Origin: Margaritispora aquatica
Lineage: Eukaryota > Ascomycota > Leotiomycetes > Helotiales > Discinellaceae
Direction of reading: 5' to 3'
NCBI GenBank assembly: GCA_007644065.1
Contig: VJWN01000002.1
Span: forward strand, 632,925 to 696,924
Length of the DNA: 64,000 bases
Shown here: positions 1-15,010 of the stretch, piece after piece
How positions within the stretch are numbered: the first letter of the stretch is position 1
Layout of the letters: every line of letters begins with the position of its first letter
Notes under the pieces: generated by a model
The model's input: only the letters and a program-made list of their open reading frames with translations
The model's database searches: none
What the model was told of the DNA's origin: nothing
Position numbers and translations under genes: made by a program

Positions 1-1039
1 ATCTTTATTCTAAGTTTAATATTAGTCTAGCTAGTATTAACCTTAGTGCCTAGCGTACCTCTAGCGCCCTTACTTTAAGTACTCTTTATAGAGACCCGTC
101 GAGTTATACTAGCGAGTCATTATTATTATCGTTTCTATTATCTAAATCGCCTTCCTCGCTTATAACCCCCCTTCTAGTATTGTAAGGAGACCTCGTAGTA
201 AGTAGTGTTAGTATTATAAAGAATAAACTATAAGTATTAGATAGTATATCGTACTAGCTTCTCGCTAGTGCCTTAGGTCTAGAAGAATCGTGAACCACTT
301 CCGTAATGTTCTATTTATATATTAGGTAATATTCCATTCTAATTAATTAGAAGTATTATAGAAAACTATACTTAAGACTAGCTATTATAATAATTCGATT
401 CCTTATCGCGGTAGTTATCTTTATAGGTACGTTATTACTTCTTTATCGATATAGATAGTATACGATTATTAAGACGCTAACCTTAAGAGAGAGTCTTTCG
501 TTTTTTTAGTCGTAGAACCGGAAGATTCTTATCTTATAAGCTAAAAAGAATTAGCTTATTCTAAATATATCGTGTTTAATATCGAGACCTACTATAGAAA
601 ATACTTAACTTAACGATATAATTATAACAAAGTAGTAAAATATCTAATATACTAAGTTATTAAAATCTCTATATTAAAACAGAATAATACTATTATAAGT
701 AAAAGAGAATATAAGAAGGTATTCGTGCTTAGAAAAGGGGAATAGGACTTAGACAACATAGACCGAAGCGTATCTTAAAACCGATAACCAACTTCGTACT
801 TACCCTTATACGCTACTTAACCTTACTGATGTTAACCCGTACTCTACTAGAGTAGACTACTATATAAAAGATATACTAATTGTCTATATATTTAGTAATA
901 GAAAGTTATATTAGTACTAATAGATTTATTTTACCCGAAACTCGTAATATATAGAATTAAGAATTAGTTAATTTGGTTATAGATTATATTAACTTAACTA
1001 TGAATTACCTAATAGTAGTTAATTTAGTTATAAATTATT

Positions 1040-1430
1040 TACTAGTAGATTACTTAATAGCGAATAGTTTACTAGTAGTCAAGTTGGCTATATATAGCAC
1101 GATAGTAGTTAAGTTTGTTATATATAGCGCGACAGTAGTTAAGTTAGCTATATACAACACGATAGTGGTTAAGTTTGCTATGTATAGTACGACAGTAGTC
1201 AAGTTAGCTATGTATAGCGCGACAGTGGTCAAGTTTACTATATACAGTACGACAGTAGTCAAGTTAGCTATATACAGTACGATAGTAGTCAAGTTAGCTA
1301 TATACAGCGCGACAGTAGTCAAGTTTGCTATATATAACACGACAGTAGTCAAGTTAGCTATGTATAGTACGATAGTAGTCAATTTTACTATATATAGCGT
1401 AATAATAGTCAAGTTAGCTATAGTCAACTT
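1040..1430. repeat. 30-bp minisatellite, about 11 copies
   Basis: A 30-bp unit of the type gtagtcaagttagctatata followed by cagcgcgaca repeats about eleven times with scattered substitutions, flanked on the left by more degenerate copies. Because the period is a multiple of three and the unit has no stop in one frame of each strand, open frames appear on both strands (973-1470 plus, 1050-1427 minus). They encode a monotonous VVKLAIYSAT-like repeat and are not credible genes. Confidence 0.85.
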
Positions 1431-4400
1431 AACAAGTAATATAACAACTATTAACCACCTTTACCTATAACAGGCTCGTTCTTTTACTTAATTATAAAGT
1501 ATATAAATATTATACGCTCGTTTACTTGTAGATTCTAGCTAATCTTCTCTATATAGAACCTAATACTAGTCCTAGTTAATATAGTTGTTAATATATAGAA
1601 CGTTACCTTACTTTAGCTTCCTAGTTAACTATAATAGAACAAGGTAAGCGCTACGTAAAATCGACTTAATAGAATAAAACCTTCTACTAAACAGCCTCTA
1701 GGGGTTAATAGTAGTCAGCACCTTTAGTGGTAGTACTTTAATTATACTATAAATATTGTACGGTACTCTATTGTTTACTAGTTTATAGATATTAATTAAC
1801 GTATAGTAGTATTTAGGGAATTTACTATTTAGTAACGGATAACTAATGTCGATAACCTTGATCAATACCTATATATACCTAACACGTTGTCTATTTAAGG
1901 TATAATGTAGCCTACGCTCGTATAGCTCGAGGTTTATAATAGGAGGGTCTTATTCCTAAACCTAACAATTGTCTAGACACTTAAGACCACCTCTCTACGA
2001 ATAAGAATATCTTAGGTATTTATATTCTAAAGCTTTAGAGTCCTACTTATCTTTTCTAAATCTTTTCTAACACTTAAGAGATCCAAAGAACTAGATAAGG
2101 TATTACTAAACCTAATTATAATCTAATAGTATATCGTTACCTTCTTAGCTAACTATCCTTTCTAAACGTATTCCTTTTAGCTTATCGTAATAATCTATAA
2201 TAAAGATTATAAATAAAGGAATAAAGTCTTATAGTATTAGTGTACTTTGTACAAAAGCGGCTATTATTATAAAAGTAGAACGTAGATAGTATTCCTATAC
2301 TATATCTTATAGTATTAACTTATATCTAAGTAAAGAAAGTGATTAAAGGTCGTAGTATATTAAGGTAATTTACGTTAGTATCTCTAAAGATATTTTAGAT
2401 ATCGTTCTAATAAAGTATAGTAATATTATATTTATTACCTTTAGATTAGTCTTTTAAGTATTCTAGAAATATATTTAATTTTAATATAATTTATTTTTAT
2501 TTATTTATTTATAAAAGGCTTTTAAAAGGAATTTATAAAGAGTTTCTATATACTTCGAGTTCTATCTATTAAGTACCTTAAACTACTTAATTAACTTAAC
2601 GTAATAAGATATAAAGTAGAATTTAAGGTAGTTCTAATAAGCTTTATTTACTTTATCTCGCGGTTTAAATTAGTTAAAAACACTCTTTATATTCTTAATA
2701 CGACTTAATATCGAACTTAAGTATTTAAGAGTTTAGTTATCGTATAATTTGTACTTAGCGATAGTAACGAAATTAATAAGTATATAAGTATAAATAATAG
2801 TATCTAGCTTAAGATATAATAGTAATAACGTAATAACTAATAAAAGAATCCGTAGAACGTCTTTGTTCTTTAATCTAGTCTATTATTAGATTTAACTAAA
2901 CTTCGAAAAGTATTTAAGATAGATATAAATAGAGACACTTATAAAGCGAGTGTCTAGCTAAACCGTTCTAGTAGATTCCTGTAGAGTACGATAACCCTTT
3001 CGCTTTATCCTTATCCGATATATAACTAGGATTAGATCTATAATTAATATTATAGTATACTTAATCAGGTCCTTAACTAGCCCCTTGTATAGCTAATGTA
3101 GTATATCCGACCCTAGGTAGTCGTATATATTAACATATATATACCACTACTTAAAATTAATATATTTATAAACCTAGTTATCAGATATTCTAGTAACCTT
3201 CCTTACTAAATACTATTATTTATTAATTTATTTTTTTATCTATTTATAGATATAAGGTAGCTATTCTTTCGTTAGGTTTTAACGTTACGACGAAGGAACT
3301 TAACAACGTACATACTATATATTTATTTTATAGTTTACTATTAATACTTACTCTTCGTAATCGGCGATTATTAGTATAAGTATAGGATAGTAGCTCTAAG
3401 TATTCCTATTAGTGTAGTATACTAGTATACCCCGAACTACTAAAGACTTGAGCTTTATTAAAGGCTAGTATTAGTATAATATACCCGAAGCTAGGACATA
3501 TAGCTAAACTAACCTACAAGTATAACTCTTATTAACCTATAATAAAGCTCTAACTTAATCTTATAACTAAGGTCTACGTCTAAGCCCTTTGTAACAGTCT
3601 TGTATATTAAGAGTAGACTAAGCAAAATAATAGAAGGGATACTTTATTATCGACGAACTTTTTAATTTAGATTACTAATAGTAAGATATACTAGTTATAT
3701 TAACTAATCTTTATATTATTTTATTAGTATAGTTTTATTTATTACTAGGATAATAGATATAATAGTAGTACTAGGTAATAACTTCTCTTAGGTTTTCTAT
3801 TATTATTTACTAGTATATATCTCGTTATAGACTTTTGTATCTACTTCCTTATAGAATTTCCTTGTAGGAACGAATGTTATATTAGAAGCAAAGAGTAGAA
3901 AGCCTAATAGGAATAGTATATATTATCTAATTAAACAGAATTTAACGAAATATATAGTTAAATTACTATTCTTTACTTAATTTATGATCTTAATCTTTTG
4001 TTATTACTAGTAGTCCTTTTCTAGAATCCTATAAAGAATTATATATATATATTATATTAAATCTATATAAGATCTAATTAAGTAGCTATTCGTTAACTCT
4101 TAAGTATAATGAAAGTTAGACTCTTTTAGATAATCTTCTATAGTACTCTTACTTAACTTACTATAAGAAAACTAAGACGCTAGACTTTATTCGTACCAGC
4201 TTCTAAACAGCTACTATTGATTCCTTTCGTAGATTAAACTAGGCTTCCTTACTTACTCCTCTTTATCTATATTACTTTTATCTACGATCTACTCTACAAA
4301 GATACTTTCTCTAGTATATTATTTAATTCGTATTACTTTCGTTTTAGTAAAGAAAGTACCTTTACTATACGTTACGTTTAAGGATTACTAATAATTAATA

Positions 4401-5239
4401 ACTATATTATTAAAACTATATTCGTTCTATCTTTAAAGAGTATTTATTCTATTATCTAGTTTCTAGTCTAGACTATTACTAACTATATTACTATCTTTCT
4501 TTATTAGGAATTCTTAATAGAAGTCTAAAGTTTCTTTATTATCAATAAGTATAGGATCTAATTAAGTTTTATATTTACTTATTAAATTCCCTAAACTACT
4601 ATATACCCTCTCTACGTATATTACTCTACTTATAGCTACTTACTTATATCTTTTTAAATATTCTTTATATTATATAATAGTAGATATAAAAGTATAATAT
4701 CAATACTTAGAGATTCCGTTAGTAGACTTAAAACCTTGTAAGTAATACCGATATAAGACGTCCCTACTAGAGCCTATCTTAAGTTCGTAAAAAGATAAAA
4801 TTTAATAAAAGAATATAATACCTTTATATATATACTAATATATATAATAGAAAAAATAATAATTGTAAGTATAATACTAAGAATAGAAATAGTACTAGAG
4901 GTAGCTTTAGGAATATAGTTAATTTTAGTATACTTAAAAGTAAATAACTAAAATCGTAGTTAGTTTAGGAATCTAACTAAAGTTATAAATAGATCTTATA
5001 ATATTACGTTTTAAAAAGTCCTTACGAGACAGTAGCTCCCCTTAACGTACAACTTCGAGTTAAGTCTAATAAAGAATACCGTACGCCAAATCTAGTCCTA
5101 AATAAAGTAGACTTATAAGAACACTATTAGTTAATACAATACTTATTTCTACTTCCCTACTTTAGATATTAACAAACCAATTACAGTAATATAGATATAA
5201 GACCTACCTCTCTTACTAGATACTTTGTTTAAGAGTATT

Positions 5240-5300
5240 AAAGATTAAAAGTTAAAAGTTAAAAGTCGAAAGTTAAAAGTCGAAGCTTAAAAGTCGAAGC
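5240..5300. repeat. short tandem repeat of an aaaagttaaaagtcg type unit
   Basis: Short units alternating aaagttaaaagt and aaagtcgaagct repeat in tandem immediately left of the larger 60-bp array. They probably mark the edge of the same decayed element. Confidence 0.55.
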
Positions 5301-5319
5301 TCAGATTTTTCCTATATAT

Positions 5320-5845
5320 ACTTAGGTTATAGTTAACTTAAAGAGAATAAGGTACTATAGTTAATTTAAAGGAATACGTACATAGGTTATAGTTAACTTA
5401 GAGGGAGTAAGGTACTATAGTTAATTTAAAGGGACACGTATATAGGTTATAGTTAACTTAGAGGAAGTAAGGTACTATAGTTAACTTAGAGGGACACGTA
5501 CGTAGGTTATAGTCAACTTAGAGGGAGTAAGATACTATAGTCAACTTAGAGGGAGTAAGGTACTATAGTTAATTTAGAAGGACACGTACGTAGGTTATAG
5601 TTAACTTAAAGGAAGTAAGGTACTATAGTTAACTTAAAGGGAGTAAGGTACTATAGTTAATTTAGAAGGACACGTATATAGGTTATAGTTAACTTAGAGG
5701 GAGTAAGGTACTATAGTTAACTTAGAGAAAGTAAGGTACTATAGTTAATTTAGAAGGATACGTATATAGATTATAGTTAACTTAGAAGGAGTAAGGTATT
5801 ATAGTTAATTTAAAGAGAATAAGGTACTATAGTTAGTTTAGAAGA
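5320..5845. repeat. 60-bp minisatellite array
   Basis: A unit of about 60 bp, made of a ggttatagttaacttagagg half and a gtaaggtactatagttaatt half separated by acacgtacgta-like spacers, repeats about nine times. In several places only the second half (about 31 bp) is re-duplicated, so the array grew by unequal steps. Most copies differ by C/T or G/A changes, as expected if the array was duplicated first and RIP-mutated later. Confidence 0.85.
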
Positions 5846-8800
5846 ATAGAATTAAAATATTATTGTTTTTTTTATTTTAAAACTAAAAGCTTAGGATTAG
5901 ATAGAGGATTCTTATTATTAAAAATATATTTAAGTATTTTAAAGCTTAAAAATCTACTTTATTAGTTATTACTAGTTAAATTATATACTTTTTTTTAAAT
6001 ATTATTATAATATCCTTATTACCCTAATATAAAAAAAATATAAGTACTAATAGAAGTTAGTACTACCTCGATTAATATACTATAAATAGTAAGGAATATA
6101 TATATTAGAGGTATAAGTAATAGAGATCTCGATAAAGACGTGATATAATATCGTATACTTTAGTTATTAGTAAAATAATATTTATTAATTTTAAAATTAA
6201 AAATAATAAAGGTTCGAACTAAAAAAAAGATTACTATATTTTACTAGAAATAAAGACTTAAATATATATAAAAATACTAATAGAGAATATCTTAACTAGT
6301 CTTCTATAAATACTAATATCTTTTGTTTATATTTCTTATTAAAGTTATTTTTTAACTACTTAGCTAGAAGAACAATTAAAGTCTTATTAATATATATTAT
6401 ATCGTCGCCTAATAAAAGAGAATTTTAAAGTTACTAATAGTATTCTAGTATAAATAAGATATAAAAAGAATTAGATTTAATAAAACTATTTTTTAAAACT
6501 TAATCTTTTAAGTTACTAAAATAGTTCTAGTTTTTAACCTTATTAATAATAAGTTTCTAACTATATAGATTAAAGCCTTTTTTCTTTTAAATTAATATAA
6601 AATTTATTTTTAAGAATAATATATAAGAGTTCTTCTATTATTAACTTATAAAACTTATTAATACTAAGGAGACGATAAACCTATAGTTATCTTAACTATT
6701 TCTTCTAGTATATGTTAGTTCTTAACCTTATCTATAATATTAGAAATCTAAATACTTTAGTTATAGTTTAGTTAAAAGACAAACTATACGATTACTAAAT
6801 ACTTATCGTTAGTCTAAATAGTTTAATCTACTTATTAAGTAAAGATTTATAAATTATTTTTTAGATAAAACTAAATTATTAGCCTTTACTTTAATACTTT
6901 TAAGAAACTTATATATATATATAGTAAAAGTACTTTTACTAAAGATAAAAAATAAAAATTAAAACCAAGACTATAAAATAAATTATATATTATAATAATA
7001 ACTTATTTTAATATTATATTTTAAGTTTAAAAATAAAAAAGAAATTAAGAAATAATTAATTTATAAATTAATTTTAAAGAAAGATTAAAGAAATTAGTTT
7101 TAAGGTATATTTTTAATAAGAATATATAATTAAATTAAAATCAATTATATAAATCTAATCTTTTATATTATAAAACTTTATTTACTTTAGCTTTTCTTTT
7201 ATTTTAACTTAAATTAATAATTTTTAATATATTATATTTTTATATTATCTTAATCGTTATTCTCTATATAATTATTCTTTATTTTACTATATAAGGATAA
7301 AAGTTAAGTTTATCTTTAGTCTTGTAATAGATTGATAAGTTAGGTTATTTCTATTTAATAAGACTTTAAGTTCTTTAAAATCGTATTAATTTTATAATCT
7401 ATAAACTAATAATATCTAGTTCTATTATTATAATAATTAAAGAGTACTTAATTAATATAGTCTTATATATTTATAATATCTTAATACCGTTTAACTATAT
7501 TTTTATATAAGTAGATCTATAAAGTATTAATTAAAGTCTTATATCTTTTATAAATTAATCTATAGTTTTTTAAACTATTTAATTTCTTACAAATAAATAA
7601 TATATAATCTTTACTAAACGAATCTATACGTATTATCTTGACTAGTCTAAATTAATACGAAAGCTTAAGATAGAATTTTATATTAAGTTTATACCTAAGA
7701 ATATTAAGCTTAGTTAGATTTACTTACTACTAGTAAATAATCTACTAAAGATATATAATAAGATTATAGACAAGTTAACATTTTATAATATAGTTGGCGT
7801 GCTTTAGTTATATACTAGTAGCAAGGTCTATAGCGCTAAGCTTACTCTAGTTATATAGTCCTCTAGACCCGAAGAACCCTTTCACCGGCGGTTACTTTAT
7901 AAATCCTTACCACCCGCTCAGGCTGTCGAGCCCGCTCCCTTATAAGCACCTCGTATAGCGTCTTAGCTTAATAGAGAAATCGTAGCGAAGGTTCGTCTAG
8001 TTATAAAGGATAATCTAGAGAAGCTTAATAAAGGAACTAAGAAGGATACTATACTAGTATTAGAGGAGGATAATATATAGACACTCTAAAGAGAACTCGT
8101 AGCTAAGATTATTATACCTTTATAAGAAGGTACTATATAGATACTCGATATAACCTCTGTAACTAAGGTCGTATTAGTACTAGAAGATAATATATAAATG
8201 TCTAATAAAGAACTAGTAACTAAGGTTACTTTATCTATAAAGAATAATTTAGAGAGACTAGAGAGAGGTATTAAGGAGAATATACCGGTATTAGATAACG
8301 AGAAAGAGTCTCCTAACTAGAGTACCGTAGCTAACAAAGAAAAGTCCCCTAACCAAAGTAACGTCTCTAACAGTAGAAAGTCCCTCGACTAAAGTAACGT
8401 ATCTAACAGTGATCGAGATAAGAGTCTAACGTTAGCTTTTAATCCTAAAGTAGATAACGATACTAATAAAACGTATTTTAATATTAATAAGTTATTAAAG
8501 AATTTTAGATATAAAGATAATATTCCTTTAGTATAATAAGAAAATAAAAATAATAAATCTTTCTAAGATTAGTTAAGTTAGTAAGAACAAGCAAAGGCTA
8601 ATAAGGCTATATAGAAGTATATTACCTTTAGTACTATACTTAGAGTTTATACTAATATCAAGAATCTAGAATAGTATAGGATATAAATACAAAGATATAT
8701 ATATATCTCTTTAAAGAGATCTAAGTAAATATATATAATTTCTTTTACTACGATCCTAAGCTCCGATAAGTAAAGTATAGTGTTACTATACTAGGCCTCT

Positions 8801-11039
8801 GTCGTAACCTATTACTTGTACAAGTATATACAGTATACTAGGCCTTACGTAAATTTAACGGAGTAGAAGGGTCTATATTTTTAGGATATATTATAAGGAT
8901 TAGAAAGACGATAGTAGTATATACTATTTATTATATCTAATACCAGTTTAATTATATATAGAATTATATTCTTAGGTACGAAGACAAACACCTTCCTCGC
9001 GACTTCTAAGATATAACTACTATATACCCGAACAACGATATTATATTACAAAAGTATAGCTTTAATTGTGTATACACCAAAGGTAGCTCTATAGGCTTTA
9101 TAGCTCCGCACTATAGTTTTATATCCGTCTTCGTTCCCTAAAATCTTTTAGATATATAACAAAAAGAAGCCAAAGTATACTTTCCGGTCGTAAAGGCGGG
9201 TAAGGTTAGTAAACAGATAGACTACGTGTTTGTTAGGGTATATAGCTCTAAGTTCGAATAGCTAGCTAAGGTTCTAAACTCTATTAGAGCTATAGAGTAT
9301 AAGTATAAAGACGTAAACAGTATTTCTTAACTATCGACGCTAGAAGTATATTTTCTTAATAGCAAGTTTATAGTTATTACGACCTCCTATTTATTTTAGC
9401 GTAAGGTTCTAAATCCGTTATAAAGATCTTAGCGATACGAACTTATCTATAAGCCTAAAGAGAAAACCAAAAGAAATAAGGTAAGTATAATTATAAAATT
9501 TATAACTAAAGAGAAGACGATAACTTATAATATAAATATTTATCTTATAGTAGTTATTATTTTCTAAATCTATAATAAGTTTTATTTAAAGAAGAACGTA
9601 ACATCCTCGTCGCTTATAGCTATTAATATATTAATAAGATAATAAGATATAGCTTCCTTTTCTATCCGCTTTTATCCTATAAATAGTACGTTAATTTGTA
9701 CTAGGCTAGGGGATATAATACATTATATTAAATATATAGTAAAGCAGGTATAGAAAAAAGACGAAATGTTATAGAATTAGATATATAATAAGATTATAGA
9801 ATTAGATAATACGTAGGACTCTAGCTATAAAAAGTAGACGATTCGCTCTAAAGATACAACTAAAACAGTAATAAAGTTCTAGCTACTCTATAAGCGGCTT
9901 ATACTTAGGTTTATAACTAAGTCTAATTTCCTTAGTACTAGCTCTATCGTTAAGGTTCTACTAAACGTATATATCTTAATAACGTGTATAAACCCTAACT
10001 AAAAAACTAGATTAGATAACTCTTACAACGAAAAAAATACTTAGATTAAAAAAGCTAAGGCTATACGTAAAGCCTAATAACAAGTAAACTATTATAGTAA
10101 TATAGTTAATTATACTTTACTCTAGTATAATCTCTTTGGTAACTACTATCGGTAGCGACTCTATACTAGTATTCCTACCTTAATAGATCTTATCGACTAA
10201 GATAATACGTTACTAAAGCTAACTATATCTAAATAAATTAAAAAAATAAAGAAGTTATTATATTCTAATAAACAATAAGAACTTAAAACCGATAACGATC
10301 TTTACTATTAATTAATCTAAAGCCTTTTTAAATTATCTACGAAACTACGTAAGTTAAGGTAGATTATTAAACGTTTTAAAGAAAAAAAAAATACTAAAAA
10401 AAAATACGTTCGTTTAATATTTATATTATATTTTATATTAAGTATATATATTATTTATTTAATAAGTATACTTTTAATTAAATATTAGTATTACTTATAC
10501 TAATAGTATTAAGTATATAGTTTATATTTTAAAGATTTTTAAGAAGGAGATTATATTTACTTATAAAGTAATAAGTGAACCTATTATTATAAAAGTAATA
10601 GGAAAGTTCTATAAAATAGATATAGTTAAACTAATAATAAGATACTTTATCGGAACTACAGTAACCTTCGGAACTGGACTAACATTGAATATAGCGATTA
10701 GATTAGGCCTCTTAGAGTCTAACTTTCGTCTATTAGCTATAGTATAGCTGTATTTACGTTACTACTAGTAAGGAAATAAGAATCCTAAGACCTAGATATA
10801 GTAATTCTTAACGGTAAATAATGTTATTAAGAAGAAGATTGTTAAAGTTAATAACCTCTAAGGAAAGATTATATAGATAGAGCTAAAGAAAGTAATAGAC
10901 AAAGTTATAAAGATAAACAAGGACGAAGTTTAAAAGTAAGTAGTATATAAAAGGGTATAAATAAGTATAATAATAAACTCCTTATAATACTAGTAATAGA
11001 TCTATGTACTTATAATCTAATAATAAAGAATATACTCTT

Positions 11040-11540
11040 AAATATTATATTATACTAATTAAGTCACGAGTATACCTACTTATAGTAGACTAGAAAATAG
11101 CTAGATACTATTCAAGTACAAGTATATGTACTTGTAGTAGACCACTAAATTACTAGATACTGTTTAAATATAAGTATACGTACTTGTAGTAGACTACTAA
11201 ATTACTTAATACTATTAAAATTCAAGTATACGTACTTATAGTAAACTATTAGATTACTTAATACTATTTAAATTTAAGTATACGTACTTATAATAAACTA
11301 CTAGATCGCTTAATACTACTTAGATATAAGAATACACACTTATAGTAAACTACTAGATTATTTAATACTACTTAGATATAAGAATATATACTTATAGTAG
11401 ACTATTAGATTATCTAATACTACTTAGATATAAAAATACGTACTTGTAATAGACTACTAAATCGCCTAATACTACTTGAATTCGAAAATACATACTTATA
11501 AACTACGAAATTACCTAATTCTACTTAAATATAAGAATAC
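11040..11540. repeat. 52-bp minisatellite in copy A
   Basis: The unit is about 52 bp, starting aagtatacgtacttgtagta and continuing gactactaaattacttaata. It repeats about nine times with substitutions. Each unit carries a small inverted repeat (AAGTA ... TACTT with a 4-base loop). The same array occurs in copy B at 16,845-17,290. Confidence 0.8.
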
Positions 11541-11679
11541 GTTCTTAGAAATTAAGTATATATCTAGATAAATATTAAGTAAAAATCTTTAAAAATTAAG
11601 TATATATTTAACTAAATATAAAAAAAGAATTCTTACTAATTAAGTATATATCTAAATAAGTATTAAGGAGAAAGCCTTA

Positions 11680-12410
11680 GAAGTTAACTACTAAATTAAC
11701 TAATATTAAAGAGTAAGATTTACAAGTTAACTATATATCTAAACAAGTATCGAAGAGAAAGCCTTAGAAGCTAACCACTAAATTAACTAAGTATTAAGAA
11801 GTAAGACTTATAAGTTAACTATATATTTAAATAAGTATTAAGAAGAAAGCCTTAGAAGCTAACTATTAAATTAACTAAGTATTAAGGAGTAAGACTTATA
11901 AATTAACTATATACTTAAATAAGTATTAAAAAGAAAGCTTTAAAAGTTAATTATTAAATTAACTAAGTACTAAGGAGTAATCCTTAGAAGTTAACTACTA
12001 AACTAACTAAGTATTGAGGAATAAGATTTATAAGTTAACTATAAAACTAACTAGTATAGAAGGTACACTCCTAGAAATTATCTATTAAATTAACTAAGTA
12101 TTAAGGAATAAGATTTGTAAGTTAACTATAAAACTAACTAGTATAAAAGGTATACTTCTAGAAAGTATCTACTAAATTAACTAAGTATTAAAGAGTAATC
12201 CTTAGAAGTTAACTACTAAACTAACTAAGTATTAAGGAGTAAGATTTATAAGTTAACTATAAAACTAACTAGTATAGGAAGTATACTCTTAGAAATTATT
12301 TACTAAATTAACTAAGTATTAAGAAGTAAGATTTATAAGTTAACTATAAAACTAACTAGTATAGGAGGTGTACTTCTAGAAAGTGACTATTAAGTTAATT
12401 AAGAACTAAG
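11680..12410. repeat. Roughly 88-bp minisatellite in copy A
   Basis: The unit alternates aagttaactactaaactaac and gtattaaggagtaagattta segments at a spacing of about 85-90 bp, with about eight copies. A diverged version of this array lies at the matching place in copy B (17,560-18,082). Confidence 0.75.
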
Positions 12411-14871
12411 GATATATACTTATAAGATTTTTAGTATTTAAATAACTAATATATTATTTAGTAATATCTAATAATAATATAATAATAAAAGTATATAATT
12501 CTTTTTATATCTTTTATTTTTTATAACCTTATTTATATAAACTTTTATTAGTTTATTATTTTAATAAATAATTCTATTCTTAATAGTATAGTTAATTCTA
12601 ATACTATTACTTTCTAGTCTAGAACACTGATCGCTGTTATAAAGTCTTTTATATTTGAAATTCTGCGAGAGAGCTCTTTAGAGCTATTAATAGTAATACT
12701 TACTACTTAATACGTAAGTTAAATAGATTAAAGATTAAGATTAAACTAAGTATTTATTTATTTTAAAATCTTTTTAAATATTTTAAAGTTAAAGTATTTA
12801 TACTAGATATTATTACTAACGGAACCGTGACCTTTTTTCTTAATAATCGTAGTTATACTAATTATATACTAAGACGGAATAGAATTAAAAAGCTTAAAAT
12901 TAGGGAGTAACGATTCTATAATAAGTATAACTACTTTTTAAAAAAAGAGTAATATATTAACGAAAGATTAAAATAATTATAAAGTAAACTAATTATAGAT
13001 ATAAAAAGGTAGTTTCTATAATAGACTAGATATTAGTTATTTATTAAAGTTCTTATTATACTCTTTATTACGTAAGAAGAGAACTTTATTGGTTTAATTA
13101 GACTTCTTTACGTACTTAATAAGCTTTAGTATATATAAAGATTCTTTTAGAGACAGGGTTTAGTATCTACCTAAAGGGGTTAGGGTAGTAGAGTCTGATA
13201 TAACTACAGAGGTAGCTATACGAGCTTCTCTAGCTATAGATATAGTCGAGGCTTAGTTATCTTTAGTCTTATCTTTATTTATAAGTTAAGTAGTTATCTT
13301 ACTAGTATTTTATATTAATCGCTTAACTAAGTATATTAATCTTAGAGCTAAATAAATATACATTAATAAAAACTAGTTCTATATCTTATCCTTTTATTCT
13401 ACTATAGATATATTAAAAAGAAGTTTAAATTAGATATAGCTAATAGACTTTTTCTACTTTAAACTAGCGTAACCTTTAGTTTATATACTTTTACTTAGGA
13501 CTACTACTACTACTAACTTATAAGTATTACTAATATTAAAAGTCAATAAACTTATAATTATTTTAACTATTTTTTTTAGTATATTTTAACTTTTAGACTT
13601 ATTTATAATAATAAAAATCTAAGTATTAAAATCTTAATTTAGAGAGAGCATAAACTACTTAATTATTAAATCTTTATTATTAATTTAAATAGTTTAATCT
13701 ACTAACTAAGTAAGGTTCTATACTTTACTTTTTATACTAAACTGTAATATTAATTTTTACTTTATTATTTTAAATAAGTTAAGGTACTTATATTATAAAG
13801 GTAGCTTTACTATAAATAAAATCTCGAAGATAAAGTTAAAATCGTAAAGTTAGTTATAAAATATAATTAATAAAAAATTAAAAATAAACTTTACTTTAAA
13901 GTATTAATCTTTATAGATTAAAAACTAATTAACTTAATATTATAATATATAATATAATATAAAATTTATAATTATAAAATAATATAAAGTTAGTGTTATA
14001 GATTAATAGTTAATTTAAAGGTTAGTTTCGTAGTATAATAGAATTAAGGTTAGTTTTGAAGAGAATCTAATAGAAAGGTTAGTTTAAAGTAATTAGTTAA
14101 CTTAGTTATATAATTATATTAGACATAATTTTATAAAGTAAAGTAGTTAATATTATAAATATATATAGTATCTAATAAAACCTTTCTAATATTAACTTTT
14201 ACTTTAAAGACTAGTTTAGTTATTTAATTATTAAAATCTAGATAGTATATATAAACTATAAAATTATTTAACCTTATTTTTAAAACTATAAAAGAAAAGT
14301 ATATTAGTTTATATATTTTAAAAAAGCTTAATATATTCTACTAGGCTAGTAACTATAATTATAAAATAAATAAAAATGTTATTTAAATAGCTATAAAGAT
14401 TTTAATAATATAATATTATATTTTTAAGATATATTACTTAGTGTTTAATAAATACTATATTTAGATAAACCGCGAGATATATACTAAAGACTTATAAAAA
14501 CTATAGTTATTACTAAATAATTCGGAATTATAGAACTTTATAATAAAAAATATTATTTAATTTTTATAGTTTAAATATATTTATATTATCTTAGTTAGAA
14601 AAGGTTACTATAATACTTTAAGGTAATATTTAAGTTTATATTTAATACTAAGATAATAAAAATACGTTTAATTTATATATTATTAGTAGAACGTTTTATA
14701 GAAAGCTACCTCAAGATTACCGACGAGGTGTAATTTTATAAAACTATCCATTTTCTTTATTTATTTAGATATATAAAAAAGAAGATTACGATATTATTTA
14801 AGTTATACGGTTACTAAGCTTTAGAAAGGCTATTCTAACTAAGCTATATCGTAAACTATATTAGTTAATAG

Positions 14872-15010
14872 AGGAGAGATAGCCACAAGTCTACGGACAT
14901 TAAGAGACACTACGTTAGCTAACGGAGAAGAGATAGCTATAAGTCTATGGATATAAGAAAATACTATACTAAAAGGAAAAAAGATAGTTATAAGACTATA
15001 AACCTTAAAA
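14872..15010. repeat. Three tandem copies of a roughly 52-bp unit
   Basis: Three successive units begin ggagagatagccacaagtct, ggagaagagatagctataag and ggaaaaaagatagttataag. The first copy keeps more C and G than the third, so they differ in degree of C-to-T decay. Confidence 0.6.

Larger units (their letters stand above)
8560..12420 (+). mobile_element. Unidentified decayed element, copy A
   Basis: Five blocks match copy B (15,222-18,082) in the same order: 8,561-8,990, about 9,590-10,100, 10,590-10,990, the 52-bp array at 11,040-11,540, and the roughly 88-bp array at 11,680-12,410. Copy A also carries about 600 bp (8,990-9,590) absent from copy B. All frames are closed by many stops, and I could not recognise reverse transcriptase, integrase or transposase motifs in it. 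Calling it a mobile element rests on its being duplicated inside a RIP-mutated block; it could be a segmental duplication instead. The strand is arbitrary, given only because both copies run the same way. Confidence 0.6.

Noticed and set aside
1040..1430. CRISPR-like array (regular 30-bp repeat)
   Set aside because: There are no unique spacers; the whole unit repeats in tandem, and the host is a eukaryote.
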